Assembly: GCA_045345765.1 (NCBI GenBank) | Contig: CP148265.1 | Location: 2,356,001-2,420,000 of the forward strand | Reading direction: 5' to 3' | Length of the DNA: 64,000 bases | DNA from: JAOARY01 sp045345765 | GTDB taxonomy: Bacteria; Bacillota; Clostridia; Peptostreptococcales; Peptostreptococcaceae | Part shown: piece by piece, positions 1-7,924 of the stretch | Layout of the letters: each line of letters opens with the position of its first letter | How positions within the stretch are numbered: the stretch's first letter is position 1 | Position numbers and translations under genes: made by a program | Notes under the pieces: model-generated | What the model saw: only the letters and a program-made list of their open reading frames with translations | Database searches by the model: none | What the model was told of the DNA's origin: nothing

Positions 1-2
1 CA

Positions 3-623
3 TTAAAGGTGGTTTTGCCATCTAATTCTCTTGGAGAAAAAGAAACTACTTCTAATGCAGCTAAAAGAAATAAAGCTATATTTGCAATAAATGCTGGTGG
101 ATTTTATCAAACTAATAAAAATGGAAAATCATATACACAGCTTATCGGAAATACAGTTATAAATTCTAAATTGGTGGAACCGTTTAATGGATATCCAGGT
201 GATCTTTTTTTCGTTGGAATAAATCAGCAAGGAGATTTGATAGGGAATGTGCCAAAATCAGAATATGATATAACAAAATTAAATCCACTCCATGGAGTTA
301 GTTTTATACCTATATTATTAAAAGACGGTAAGAAAGTATCTATTCCTTCAAAATGGGCAAAGAGTAGGCAACCAAGAAGTATAATTGGAAGTTATGCTAA
401 TGATGATTTGATTTTTATTGCAATAGATGGGCGTAATTCAAATTGGAGTAAAGGAATAAGTTTAGAAAGACTACAAGATAAATTATTAAAACTAGGAGTA
501 AAAAATGCATATAATTTAGATGGTGGTGGATCAACTGCTATGTATTATAATGGAGTTATATTAAATAAGCCTTCAGATGGGAAGCAAAGACCTGTTGGTA
601 ACAATATAGTTATACTTCCTTAA
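3..623 (+). CDS. Phosphodiester glycosidase family protein (NAGPA-like), 5' partial
   Basis: The reading frame is open to the left edge of the window, so the true start lies outside; GTG at 9 is only an internal codon. The sequence ends with the family signature NLDGGGSTAMYYNG near the C-terminus, and has AINAGGF near the N-terminus and AIDGRNSNWSKG in the middle. These are hallmarks of the NAGPA/DUF2233 domain, found in mammalian uncovering enzyme and in many bacterial exopolysaccharide and cell-surface proteins. A signal peptide or repeat domains would be upstream and cannot be seen. The substrate in bacteria is usually unknown. It is followed by the T-box leader of the next operon and has no clear terminator of its own. 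Confidence 0.85.
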   Translation, partial: LKVVLPSNSLGEKETTSNAAKRNKAIFAINAGGFYQTNKNGKSYTQLIGNTVINSKLVEPFNGYPGDLFFVGINQQGDLIGNVPKSEYDITKLNPLHGVSFIPILLKDGKKVSIPSKWAKSRQPRSIIGSYANDDLIFIAIDGRNSNWSKGISLERLQDKLLKLGVKNAYNLDGGGSTAMYYNGVILNKPSDGKQRPVGNNIVILP

Positions 624-674
624 GCTATTTAATAAAAATTTTAAATAAATTTTATAAAAAAATTATTTTTTATA

Positions 675-703
675 TTGACAATATAAATTTAGTCTAGTAT
701 ACT
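675..703 (+). promoter_or_regulatory. Sigma-A type promoter of the T-box leader
   Basis: A perfect -35 TTGACA (675-680) and a -10 TATACT (698-703) are separated by exactly 17 bases. Transcription would begin near 710, just ahead of the T-box Stem I. Confidence 0.85.
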
Positions 704-709
704 TCATAT

Positions 710-977
710 TAAGCTAAGAAGCGAACAATTATTTAAATTAAATAAATTAAATTCTGTGATAAAGAGAGTAACTTTGATTATAATAACAAAGCGATTTAGG
801 GATGGTGTGAGCCTAATTTATTACTTGAAGTGAAGAGAGCTTTTGAGAAAATTATCTGAATTAATAGTATGATAATTGGTGAGCCTGCCTTAAAGGATTG
901 AGTGGACTTTATGTCAAAAAGAGTGGCAACGCGGATTATTCGTCTCTTGTTTTTTTAAAACAAGGGACTTTTTTATT
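710..977 (+). promoter_or_regulatory. T-box leader (tRNA-sensing riboswitch) with terminator
   Basis: Stem I shows the AGTA S-turn strand, the GCGA and GGATGGTGTGAGCC distal segment, and the opposing GAA strand. The T-box AGAGTGGCAACGCGG lies at 920-934. The terminator hairpin (GTCTCTTG arm at 942, CAAGGGAC arm to 968) is followed by a T-run. Aligning the GAA-codon-A rule of known Stem I structures gives GAG (Glu) as specifier, or AGA (Arg) if shifted one base; I cannot decide. The discriminator-pairing TGGC implies a tRNA with G73, which fits either choice. The leader controls the amino acid ABC transporter downstream: uncharged tRNA would favour read-through. Confidence 0.85.
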
Positions 978-1144
978 ACCCAAATTTTTTATAATATTAA
1001 AAACTCTAAAATAAAAAAACAATATATTTTATAAAGATAATATTATTATTTTGTAGAATATAAATTATGAATAATATATTCATAGTTCGCGTGATTGGTA
1101 TTTTTAGAATATACAAAATATTATGAAAATAATCCGAGTTGAAA

Positions 1145-1227
1145 AAGATAAAGTCAAAAAGAGTGGCAACGCGGATAAACCTTCGTCTCTTTATATTTAA
1201 TATAAAGAGTTTGAAGGTTTTTTTATA
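1145..1227 (+). promoter_or_regulatory. Second T-box antiterminator/terminator module lacking a recognisable Stem I
   Basis: The T-box AAAAAGAGTGGCAACGCGG is repeated here almost exactly as in the first leader, with the same TGGC. It is followed by a strong terminator: arm AAACCTTC...CTCTTTATA at 1177, return arm TATAAAGAG...GAAGGTTT, and a T-run to 1227. Between the first terminator (977) and this module I find no AGTA/GAA specifier loop and no GGTG apical motif. It looks like a tandem duplication that kept only the antiterminator domain. Confidence 0.7.
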
Positions 1228-1305
1228 TACATATAAACTCTTTTTAGCAAGGAATTTAATTGAATATTATCATTTGACAATCATTAATAATTAGGAGGAA
1301 GAAAA

Positions 1306-2106
1306 ATGAAGAAGATTTTAGCATTAATTATGGTTTTAGTTTTAGGAGTATCAGTAGTAGGTTGTGGAAAGGATCAAAATATTAGTAAATTAGAAAAAAT
1401 CAAAAAGAAAAACAAATTAGTACTTGGAACATCAGCAGATTATCCACCATATGAATTTCATAAAGAAATAGATGGAAAAGATGAAATTGTTGGTTTTGAT
1501 ATTGAAATAGCAAAGCAAATAGCAAAGGACTTGGGTGTTGAACTTGAAATAAAGGATATGAAATTTGATGGATTATTACCAGCATTACAAGCAGGAAATA
1601 TAGATATAGTTATATCGGGAATGAGTGCTACAGAGGAAAGAGCAAAGAGTGTTGATTTTACAGTTCCATACTATGATGAAGAACAAACAATTGTAATAAG
1701 AAAAGAAGATGAAAATAAATTAAAAACAAAGAAAGATTTTAAAGGACTTATAGTGGGTGCTCAAAAGAGTAGTATACAAGAAGAAATAGCAAATGAGAGT
1801 TTAGAAGCTAATGAGGTAAGAGCATTATTTAAATTACCTGATTTGATGTTACAACTTAAAAATAAAAAAATAGATGGAATAGTATTAACAAAATATGTTG
1901 CAAAAGAATATGTTAAATCAAATAAAGACTTAAAAGTTATGGATATTACATTAAAGTTTGATGATAGCGCAGTAAGTGGAGCAGTTAAAAAAGGAGAAGA
2001 AGAGTTATTAAAAGAAGTTAACAAGTCATTAGAAAAGATGATAGAAGAAGAAAAATTACAAGAATTTGTTGTGGAAGCAGTTAAATTAGCTGGAGAAGAT
2101 AAATAA
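1306..2106 (+). CDS. Polar amino acid ABC transporter, substrate-binding lipoprotein
   Basis: This is a 266-aa SBP_bac_3 family protein. The N-terminus has a short basic and hydrophobic signal ending in the lipobox VVGCGKD, so it should be lipid-anchored outside the membrane. Family features include GTSADYPPYEF, VGFDIEIAKQIAKDLG, FDGLLPALQAGNIDIVISGM and FTVPYYDE. It delivers an amino acid to the permease and ATPase encoded at 2554 and 3224. The T-box leader, with candidate specifiers GAG or AGA, suggests glutamate or arginine, but the binding pocket cannot be read with certainty. A good AGGAGG site precedes the ATG. Confidence 0.93.
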   Translation: MKKILALIMVLVLGVSVVGCGKDQNISKLEKIKKKNKLVLGTSADYPPYEFHKEIDGKDEIVGFDIEIAKQIAKDLGVELEIKDMKFDGLLPALQAGNIDIVISGMSATEERAKSVDFTVPYYDEEQTIVIRKEDENKLKTKKDFKGLIVGAQKSSIQEEIANESLEANEVRALFKLPDLMLQLKNKKIDGIVLTKYVAKEYVKSNKDLKVMDITLKFDDSAVSGAVKKGEEELLKEVNKSLEKMIEEEKLQEFVVEAVKLAGEDK

Positions 2107-2128
2107 GAAATTTTTTATAAAATAATTT

Positions 2129-2175
2129 TAAGAAGTTAATATTAAGTTTATTAAAGGCATTTTATTAACTTCTTA
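2129..2175 (+). promoter_or_regulatory. Intercistronic hairpin between binding protein and permease
   Basis: There is a perfect 13-bp inverted repeat, arms 2129-2141 and 2163-2175, with a 21-base loop. No T-run follows, so it is unlikely to be a full terminator. Such hairpins after binding-protein genes often stabilise the upstream mRNA and raise its level relative to the permease; that role is inferred. Confidence 0.6.
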
Positions 2176-2211
2176 AATATAAAAGGGTGAATATTACAAG
2201 GAGGAATTAAA

Positions 2212-2508
2212 ATGAAAAATATGATAAATGATTCTTATGAAATAATAACAACTAAATATTCTTATGAGAATTTGAATTTAAAGGAGTTAAAAAATAATAA
2301 TATAAAAATAATAGATGTTTATGAAATTGATGATAACAAAGTGGATTTAGATATTTTATATAAAGAGGTAAGTTTTTTTAGTAAATATATAATTCTTGAT
2401 TATAAAGAAATAAAAGAGCTTGACTTAATTAATTTAAAAGAATTTGCAAAAGAAAATAATTTGAAATTAATAATAAAAGAAAAATACGATTTAAAATTAG
2501 CAGTTTAA
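2212..2508 (+). CDS. Hypothetical protein (98 aa) inside the transporter operon
   Basis: The gene has a strong AAGGAGG site and ATG, and lies between the binding-protein and permease genes. I do not recognise the family. The protein is small, rich in Lys, Asp, Glu, Ile and Leu, and has no signal peptide, membrane segment, cysteine cluster or nucleotide-binding motif. Repeated charged stretches (NLKELKNNNIKIIDVY, IILDYKEIKELDL, NLKEFAKENNLKLIIKE) suggest alternating strands and helices of a soluble alpha/beta fold. Its position suggests a link with the transporter, but I have no functional evidence. Confidence 0.7.
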   Translation: MKNMINDSYEIITTKYSYENLNLKELKNNNIKIIDVYEIDDNKVDLDILYKEVSFFSKYIILDYKEIKELDLINLKEFAKENNLKLIIKEKYDLKLAV

Positions 2509-2553
2509 TAAAAAAAATTATTATTAATCTTTAAAAGTAATGGAGTGATGAAA

Positions 2554-3231
2554 TTGGATTTTAGTTTTTTAAATAATTATTATGGGTTTTTTATAAACGG
2601 AACAAAGATAACTATACTTTTAGCATTTTTTACAGTGATATTCGGACTTGTACTAGGAACTTTTTTGTCACTTATGAAATTATCTAAAAACAAATTAATT
2701 AGTTTAATAGCAACAACGTATATAGAATTTATAAGAGGAACACCTCTTTTAGTTCAATTATATCTTATATATTATGGATTTCCTTCAATTGGAATAGAAT
2801 TCCCTTCGATTAGTGGAGTGTCTGGTTCTAGTGAATTCATAGCTGGAGTTATAGCTCTTTCAATCAATTCAGCAGCATATATAGCAGAGATTATAAGAGC
2901 TGGAATACAAGCTGTTGATAAGGGGCAGGATGAAGCAGGAAGGTCTTTAGGATTTGATTATAAAGACACAATGCGTTATATCATAATACCTCAAGCATTT
3001 AAAAATGTATTACCTGCTTTAGGTAATGAATTTATAGTAGTTGTAAAAGAATCTGCAATAGTATCTATAATAGGAATACATGATCTTATGTATAATACAG
3101 ATACAGTTAGAGGAAATACATTTAAAGCATTTGAACCACTTATAGTTACAGCTGTTATATATTTTATAATTACATTTACATTATCGAAATTTGTTTCTAA
3201 TTTTGAAAGGAGACTTGCAACCAATGATTAA
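2554..3231 (+). CDS. Polar amino acid ABC transporter permease
   Basis: This His/Glu/Gln/Arg-type inner-membrane permease (BPD_transp_1, HisM/GlnP-like) has several hydrophobic segments and the cytoplasmic coupling EAA loop EAGRSLGFDYKDTMRYIIIP. The start is most likely TTG at 2554, because GGAG at 2542-2545 sits 8 bases upstream. GTG 2545 overlaps the ribosome site and ATG 2548 is only two bases from it. The protein is about 225 aa, normal for the family. It overlaps the ATPase gene by 8 bases, implying translational coupling. It forms the channel used by the lipoprotein at 1306. Confidence 0.93.
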   Translation: MDFSFLNNYYGFFINGTKITILLAFFTVIFGLVLGTFLSLMKLSKNKLISLIATTYIEFIRGTPLLVQLYLIYYGFPSIGIEFPSISGVSGSSEFIAGVIALSINSAAYIAEIIRAGIQAVDKGQDEAGRSLGFDYKDTMRYIIIPQAFKNVLPALGNEFIVVVKESAIVSIIGIHDLMYNTDTVRGNTFKAFEPLIVTAVIYFIITFTLSKFVSNFERRLATND

Positions 3232-3946
3232 TATAAATAATTTAAAAAAATCTTTTGGGAAACTAGAAGTATTAAAAGATATAAATCTAAATATAAAAAA
3301 AGGTGAAGTAGTTGTTATATTAGGACCAAGTGGTTCTGGAAAAAGTACATTACTTAGATGTATGAATATGCTTGAAATGCCAACGGATGGTGATATTATA
3401 TTTGATGATATGAATATAACAGATAAAAAGACAAATATAAATGATGTAAGAAAAAATATGGGTATGGTATTTCAAAACTTTAACTTGTTTCCTCATATGA
3501 GTGTACTAGATAATATTATTATTGCACCTATGAAATTAAAAAATATATCAAAAGAAGATGCCATCAAAAAAGCTAAGGATTTATTAAATCGAGTTGGACT
3601 TCTTGATAAAATAAATGCTTATCCAAATCAATTATCAGGTGGACAAAAGCAAAGAATAGCAATAGCAAGAGCCTTGGCGATGGAACCGGAACTTATGTTA
3701 TTTGATGAACCAACTTCAGCCCTAGATCCAGAGATGGTAAAGGAAGTACTTGATGTTATGAAGGAATTAGCAAATGAAGGAATGACAATGGCAATAGTAA
3801 CACATGAAATGGGATTTGCCAAAGAAGTTGCATCAAGAGCAATATTTATGGATGAAGGTTATATAGTGGAGGAAGGTTGTCCAAATAAATTGTTTACAAG
3901 CCCAAGCCATATAAGAACAAAGAGTTTCTTATCAAAAGTTATATAA
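3224..3946 (+). CDS. Polar amino acid ABC transporter ATP-binding protein
   Basis: This is a 240-aa ATPase of the GlnQ/ArtP/HisP group. It shows Walker A GPSGSGKST, Q-loop VFQNFNLFPHM, signature LSGGQKQR, Walker B LMLFDEPTSALD and switch THEMGFAKEVA. The real start is ATG 3224: AGGAG at 3208-3212 stands 11 bases upstream, and upstream in-frame codons belong to the permease tail. It powers uptake by the permease encoded just before it. No T-run terminator is obvious directly after the stop. Confidence 0.95.
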   Translation: MININNLKKSFGKLEVLKDINLNIKKGEVVVILGPSGSGKSTLLRCMNMLEMPTDGDIIFDDMNITDKKTNINDVRKNMGMVFQNFNLFPHMSVLDNIIIAPMKLKNISKEDAIKKAKDLLNRVGLLDKINAYPNQLSGGQKQRIAIARALAMEPELMLFDEPTSALDPEMVKEVLDVMKELANEGMTMAIVTHEMGFAKEVASRAIFMDEGYIVEEGCPNKLFTSPSHIRTKSFLSKVI

Positions 3947-4043
3947 ATTTTAGTCATATATTATAAATGATGTGCTTAGGAATTAATTTAATCCAAAAAT
4001 AAAATTTGAAAATTAAATATATTTAGAAAAATTAAAAAATATA

Positions 4044-4072
4044 TTGCTTTTTGTATATTTTTAGTATAAAAT
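4044..4072 (+). promoter_or_regulatory. Candidate sigma-A promoter of the 4177 lipoprotein gene
   Basis: TTGCTT (4044-4049) and TAAAAT (4067-4072) are spaced by 17 bases, about 105 bases upstream of the gene start. Confidence 0.5.
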
Positions 4073-4176
4073 AAAAAAATGTAATATATTACATTACCAA
4101 AATATATAACAGATGATGAAGTGTTTAAAATTAAGGAAAAATCTATTCAAAAAGATTATAAAATAAGGAGTATTAA

Positions 4177-5259
4177 ATGAAAAAAATATTAGTACTTTTA
4201 TTAATGATAAGTTTTGGTGTGAACTTAATTGCATGTGTTAAAAAACAAGAAGCTAAATATGAATTTGAATTGGAAGAAATAAAATTAAAAAATAATAATG
4301 TGGAAGTATTATTAGATAAATATGATAATCATATATATTATGCTCCATATGTATATAGATTAGAAGAAATAAATGAAAATGCATTTATATATGATTTGGA
4401 TATTAAAGAAAATAAAGAAAAGCTAGTTTCTGAATCTATATATACACAGATGCCTATTTTTCAATCATTGCAAATAAATAAAGATTATGCAATGTATTTG
4501 GATTCTATAAATAGCTTAGGTAAATTAACAATATTTGTTGAGAATAGGAAGTCAAAAAATATAAAAAAATTATATGAATTAGAAAATAAATATAAAAATA
4601 TGGAAACTCCGTTTTTATATAAAAATTATGTAGCATATATTACTTATATGGAATATGAGGACAAAGAAATTCCTGTAGTGAAATTACATGATTTGAATGA
4701 GAATACTCAGATTATTGTACAAAAACTAAACGATTGTGGTGTCTATAATTTAAATATATATTTCTATAAGGATAAATTATATTGGACAGATAATATTAAT
4801 AACAAAGCTTTTGTTAAATATTATGATTTAAAAACAAAAGAAATAACCACTTTAGATTTGGAAATATCAAAATATCCAAGTATAGAATTTATGGATGATG
4901 ATTATATATTTATCCTGAATCAAAATAATATAGAGGATTATACAAATGCTGAATATATATTATATGATTTAAAAGAAATGAAAGAAAATCGTATAATAGA
5001 AAAAGGCAATTATAATCTTTTTAGTAGAATAGATAAAGGATTTTTTTCAGATGAAAATATATATGATTCAAAAGATGAAGACAATAGAAAAAAGATATGG
5101 TTTTATAATATAGTTGATGGAAAATTAAATTCTACAAAATTAGATTTGAAATTCAAGGGTAAATTGGAGAGTATAGTTACATTATTTGAAAAAAATAGTG
5201 TATTTATTCAAAGTGAAGAAAATGATAAATATTATTATTATATAGTAAAACCAAAATAA
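4177..5259 (+). CDS. Putative lipoprotein of unknown function (360 aa)
   Basis: The N-terminus MKKILVLLLMISFGVNLIACVKK is a lipoprotein signal with lipobox LIAC, so the protein is probably anchored on the outer face of the membrane. The mature part is highly charged, with repeated short units containing Tyr-Asp-Leu and Trp/Tyr clusters (IYDLDIKENKEKL, KLYWTDNINNKAF, KYYDLKTKEITTLDLE). This resembles a beta-propeller made of 40-50 residue blades, but I cannot assign a family. It has its own candidate promoter and is closed by a terminator at 5265, so it looks monocistronic. Confidence 0.75.
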   Translation: MKKILVLLLMISFGVNLIACVKKQEAKYEFELEEIKLKNNNVEVLLDKYDNHIYYAPYVYRLEEINENAFIYDLDIKENKEKLVSESIYTQMPIFQSLQINKDYAMYLDSINSLGKLTIFVENRKSKNIKKLYELENKYKNMETPFLYKNYVAYITYMEYEDKEIPVVKLHDLNENTQIIVQKLNDCGVYNLNIYFYKDKLYWTDNINNKAFVKYYDLKTKEITTLDLEISKYPSIEFMDDDYIFILNQNNIEDYTNAEYILYDLKEMKENRIIEKGNYNLFSRIDKGFFSDENIYDSKDEDNRKKIWFYNIVDGKLNSTKLDLKFKGKLESIVTLFEKNSVFIQSEENDKYYYYIVKPK

Positions 5260-5264
5260 AAAAT

Positions 5265-5348
5265 GGGGTTGTCGCTATAAATTGAGAAACTATGATATAC
5301 AGTGATAGTATATTGTAAGTAAATTTCTTGATGTGACAGCCCTTTTTT
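5265..5348 (+). terminator. Rho-independent terminator
   Basis: The long hairpin has base arms GGGTTGTC and GACAGCCC followed directly by a run of six T. It closes the lipoprotein gene. Confidence 0.7.
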
Positions 5349-5500
5349 GTTGTTTTTGATTATTTAATTTTAGTTTAATAAATAATTATTTTCAACATTT
5401 GTCAATCGGTTTATTTTAAGTAGATATTATGTTAAAATTTTTAGTGTATATAAAATTATACATCAAAAGCAATTAGACTATGTCAAAAAGGATGAAATGA

Positions 5501-6064
5501 ATGTATGATTTAGATGAATTAAAAGAGCTTTGTAATAATTGTTACAAATGTGAGCTTTGTAAAAAACGACATAATGTTGTTTTTGGCGAAGGAAATAAAA
5601 ATGCAGATATAATGTTTATAGGAGAAGGTCCTGGAAGAAATGAGGATTTAACGGGAAGACCTTTTGTTGGTAAGGCAGGACAACTTCTTGATAAAATGCT
5701 AGAATCAATAGATTTAAAAAGAGAAGATATATATATTGCAAATATAGTAAAATGTAGACCAGATAATAATAGAAATCCAAATAATAATGAGATAAAATCA
5801 TGCTTGCCTTATTTGAGATGGCAAGTAAAAATAATAAATCCAAAGATTATATATTTACTTGGTTCAGTTGCAAGTAAGGTTATAATTAGAGATGATTTTA
5901 GGATAACTAAAGAAAGAGGCAATATAATCAAAAAAGGTGATTTATATATAATTCCGTCTTATCATCCAGCAGCACTTTTAAGAGATGAATCCAAAAAAAG
6001 ACCTGCATTTATGGATCTTAAAAAATTAAGAAATTTATATGATGAATTAAATAGGGGAGATTAG
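5501..6064 (+). CDS. Uracil-DNA glycosylase, family 4 (iron-sulfur type)
   Basis: The 187-aa protein removes uracil from DNA as the first step of base-excision repair. The family-4 layout is complete: N-terminal cluster cysteines in CNNCYKCELC, motif GEGPGRNEDLTGRPFVGKAG, the IANIVKCRPDNNRNP segment with a further cysteine, another cysteine in SCLPYL, and the C-terminal active-site motif SYHPAALLR. The four cluster cysteines should hold a 4Fe-4S centre. The ATG at 5501 has an AAAGGA site. It is followed with no gap by the Cys-rich gene at 6065, so the two are probably co-transcribed. Confidence 0.93.
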   Translation: MYDLDELKELCNNCYKCELCKKRHNVVFGEGNKNADIMFIGEGPGRNEDLTGRPFVGKAGQLLDKMLESIDLKREDIYIANIVKCRPDNNRNPNNNEIKSCLPYLRWQVKIINPKIIYLLGSVASKVIIRDDFRITKERGNIIKKGDLYIIPSYHPAALLRDESKKRPAFMDLKKLRNLYDELNRGD

Positions 6065-6337
6065 ATGATAGTAGGTATTAAATATTGTGGTGGTTGTAAT
6101 GAAGGTTATGGTAGAGTTTCGTTTGTAAATGAATTAAAAGCTAAATACAAAGATATATTAGATATTGAAAATGTTATTGAAGAAAAAACATATGATTTTA
6201 TAATCTGTGTATCAGGATGTACTAGTAATTGTTCAGATAAAACAAAACTAAAAAGTAAAAATGAACTTTTGATATGTAAATCAAGATTTGAAAAAGAATA
6301 TATACATAGTAAAATAGATGAAATATTAGCAATATAA
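6065..6337 (+). CDS. Small Cys-rich hypothetical protein (90 aa)
   Basis: The start abuts the glycosylase stop. Cysteines occur in KYCGGCNEGYGR at the N-terminus and in CVSGCTSNCSD in the middle, with one more in LLICKSR. The pattern suggests metal or iron-sulfur binding, or a redox role. There is no signal peptide or membrane segment. I recall similar short CGGCN proteins in other clostridia but cannot name a family or function. Its place before larB raises a possible link to nickel-cofactor assembly, which is only inference. Confidence 0.75.
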   Translation: MIVGIKYCGGCNEGYGRVSFVNELKAKYKDILDIENVIEEKTYDFIICVSGCTSNCSDKTKLKSKNELLICKSRFEKEYIHSKIDEILAI

Positions 6338-6401
6338 TACAGTGGATAATATTATTAATAAATAATAATTAAAAAAGAAAGTCAAAGTACTGGGGGATTG
6401 T

Positions 6402-7142
6402 ATGGATATTAAAGAAATATTAAATAAAGTGAAAAATGATGAGAAATCTGTTGAAGAGGCTTTGAAAGATTTATCAAATTTACCTTTTGAGGATTTGGAT
6501 TTTGCAAAAGTTGATCATCATAGAACACTTAGAAATGGTTATCCAGAAGTGATATATGGAGAGGGAAAAACAAAAGAACATATAAAAAAAATAGCAAATT
6601 CTATGAACCAAAAAAAATCAAATATATTAATAACAAGAACAAATAAAGAAGTATATGAATATATAAAAGATATAAATGAAAATATAGAATATGAAGAATC
6701 TTGTAATTTAATAAAAATATATAATAAAAAAGTAGATATAAATCAAAAAGGAAGTATAGTTGTTGTAACAGGAGGAACTTCAGATATAAATGTTGCAGAT
6801 GAAGCTTATTACACAGCTAAATTCTTTGGTAATGATGTAAAAAGAGTTTATGATGTTGGAGTTGCGGGGATACATAGACTTTTTAACTATATAGATATAT
6901 TAAGAGAAGCTAGGGTGATAATAACAGTTGCAGGTATGGAAGGTGCTTTAACCAGTGTTGTTGGTGGTCTTGTAGATGTTCCTGTAATAGGAGTACCTAC
7001 ATCTGTTGGATATGGTGCTAATTTTAATGGTGTATCAGCATTATTATGTATGATTAATAGTTGTGCATCAGGAATATCTGTAGTAAATATAGATAATGGT
7101 TTTGGTGCTGGATATTTAGCAAGCATGATGAATAAATTATAG
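6402..7142 (+). CDS. larB: LarB, pyridinium-3,5-biscarboxylic acid mononucleotide synthase
   Basis: LarB carboxylates and hydrolyses nicotinic acid adenine dinucleotide to start the nickel-pincer nucleotide cofactor used by lactate racemase LarA. The 246-aa protein has the expected N-terminal FAKVDHHRTLRNGYPEVIYGEGKT region and a PurE-like C-terminal domain with VVTGGTSDINVADEA, VYDVGVAGIHRL, VAGMEGALTSVVGGL and VPTSVGYGANF. A GGGGG ribosome site precedes the ATG. larC follows after 11 bases. larE and larA are not in the window. Confidence 0.93.
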   Translation: MDIKEILNKVKNDEKSVEEALKDLSNLPFEDLDFAKVDHHRTLRNGYPEVIYGEGKTKEHIKKIANSMNQKKSNILITRTNKEVYEYIKDINENIEYEESCNLIKIYNKKVDINQKGSIVVVTGGTSDINVADEAYYTAKFFGNDVKRVYDVGVAGIHRLFNYIDILREARVIITVAGMEGALTSVVGGLVDVPVIGVPTSVGYGANFNGVSALLCMINSCASGISVVNIDNGFGAGYLASMMNKL

Positions 7143-7153
7143 GGGTGATTAAT

Positions 7154-7924
7154 ATGAAAAAAATATTATATTTTCAATGTAATACAGGAATTTCGGGTGA
7201 TATGACTCTAGGTGCATTACTTGATTTAGGGGTAGACAAAGAAATATTTTTGGATGAAATAAATAAACTATCAATAAAAGATGAATTTGAACTTAAAATA
7301 GAAAAGAAAAAAGTAAGTGGAATAGAAGGAACGAATGTAGATGTTATTTTAAAAGAACATCATCATCACGAAGATGAACACGACCATCATCATGGAAGAC
7401 ATTTAGCTGATATTTATAAAATTATAGATGGAAGTAAAATATCAAAAAATGCAAAATCACTATCAAAAAAAATATTCGAACAAATAGGAAAAGCAGAAGC
7501 AAAAGTACATGGAACTACAATAGATAAAATTCATTTCCATGAAGTTGGAGCAGTGGACTCTATTGTTGATATTGTAGGAACAGCTATTTTAGTAGATATG
7601 CTTTCTATAGATAAGATATATTCAACACCTATTCCGTTTGGAAAAGGATTTGTAAAATGTGATCATGGATTTATGCCACTTCCAGCACCTGCAACAATAG
7701 AAATTTTAAGAGGTTATGAGGTTAAATTTACACAAATAGAAAGTGAACTTACAACACCAACAGGAGCAGGTATAATAAAAGCTTTAAGTAGTGGAATATT
7801 AGAAACAGAAGATTACTCAGTAAATAGAATTGGTTACGGACTTGGGAATAAAGAACTTCCTATACCAAATATGTTAAGAGCTGTTTTAATAGAGCAAAAA
7901 AAAAAGAAGAATTATATGAAATAA
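7154..7924 (+). CDS. larC: LarC N-terminal part (zero-frame product LarC1)
   Basis: LarC inserts nickel into the pincer cofactor made by LarB and LarE, using CTP. The ATG at 7154 is preceded by GGGGTG; the in-frame GTG at 7145 lies in the ribosome site. Visible features are FQCNTGISGDMTLGALLDLG, a His-rich nickel-binding stretch (HHHHEDEHDHHHGRH), HFHEVGAVDSIVDIVG, PIPFGKGFVKCDHG and ELTTPTGAGII. The zero frame stops at 7922-7924, shortly after a run of ten A. Family homology continues in the -1 frame (SANIDDMSSE...). As in Lactiplantibacillus plantarum larC1/larC2, full-length protein should arise by ribosomal frameshifting. Confidence 0.9.
   Translation: MKKILYFQCNTGISGDMTLGALLDLGVDKEIFLDEINKLSIKDEFELKIEKKKVSGIEGTNVDVILKEHHHHEDEHDHHHGRHLADIYKIIDGSKISKNAKSLSKKIFEQIGKAEAKVHGTTIDKIHFHEVGAVDSIVDIVGTAILVDMLSIDKIYSTPIPFGKGFVKCDHGFMPLPAPATIEILRGYEVKFTQIESELTTPTGAGIIKALSSGILETEDYSVNRIGYGLGNKELPIPNMLRAVLIEQKKKKNYMK
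7900..7906 (+). promoter_or_regulatory. -1 ribosomal frameshift slippery site (A AAA AAG) in larC
   Basis: In the larC zero frame the codons 7901-7903 AAA and 7904-7906 AAG are preceded by A, giving the classic heptamer A AAA AAG known from dnaX. A simultaneous one-base back-slip puts ribosomes in the frame read from 7906 to 8364, joining LIEQKKK to EELYEISANIDDM. The zero-frame stop is six codons further on. I see no obvious downstream stem-loop. Confidence 0.8.

Noticed and set aside
1274..1300. TTGACA just before the 1306 gene considered as a -35 box
   Set aside because: No -10 at the right distance before the ribosome site; the gene is served by the upstream leader.
4094..4180. A 28-codon open frame (LPKYITDDEVFKIKEK...) running into the start of the 4177 lipoprotein gene
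   Set aside because: It has no start codon or ribosome site, and the candidate promoter at 4044-4072 places it in the 5' UTR; at most a gene remnant.
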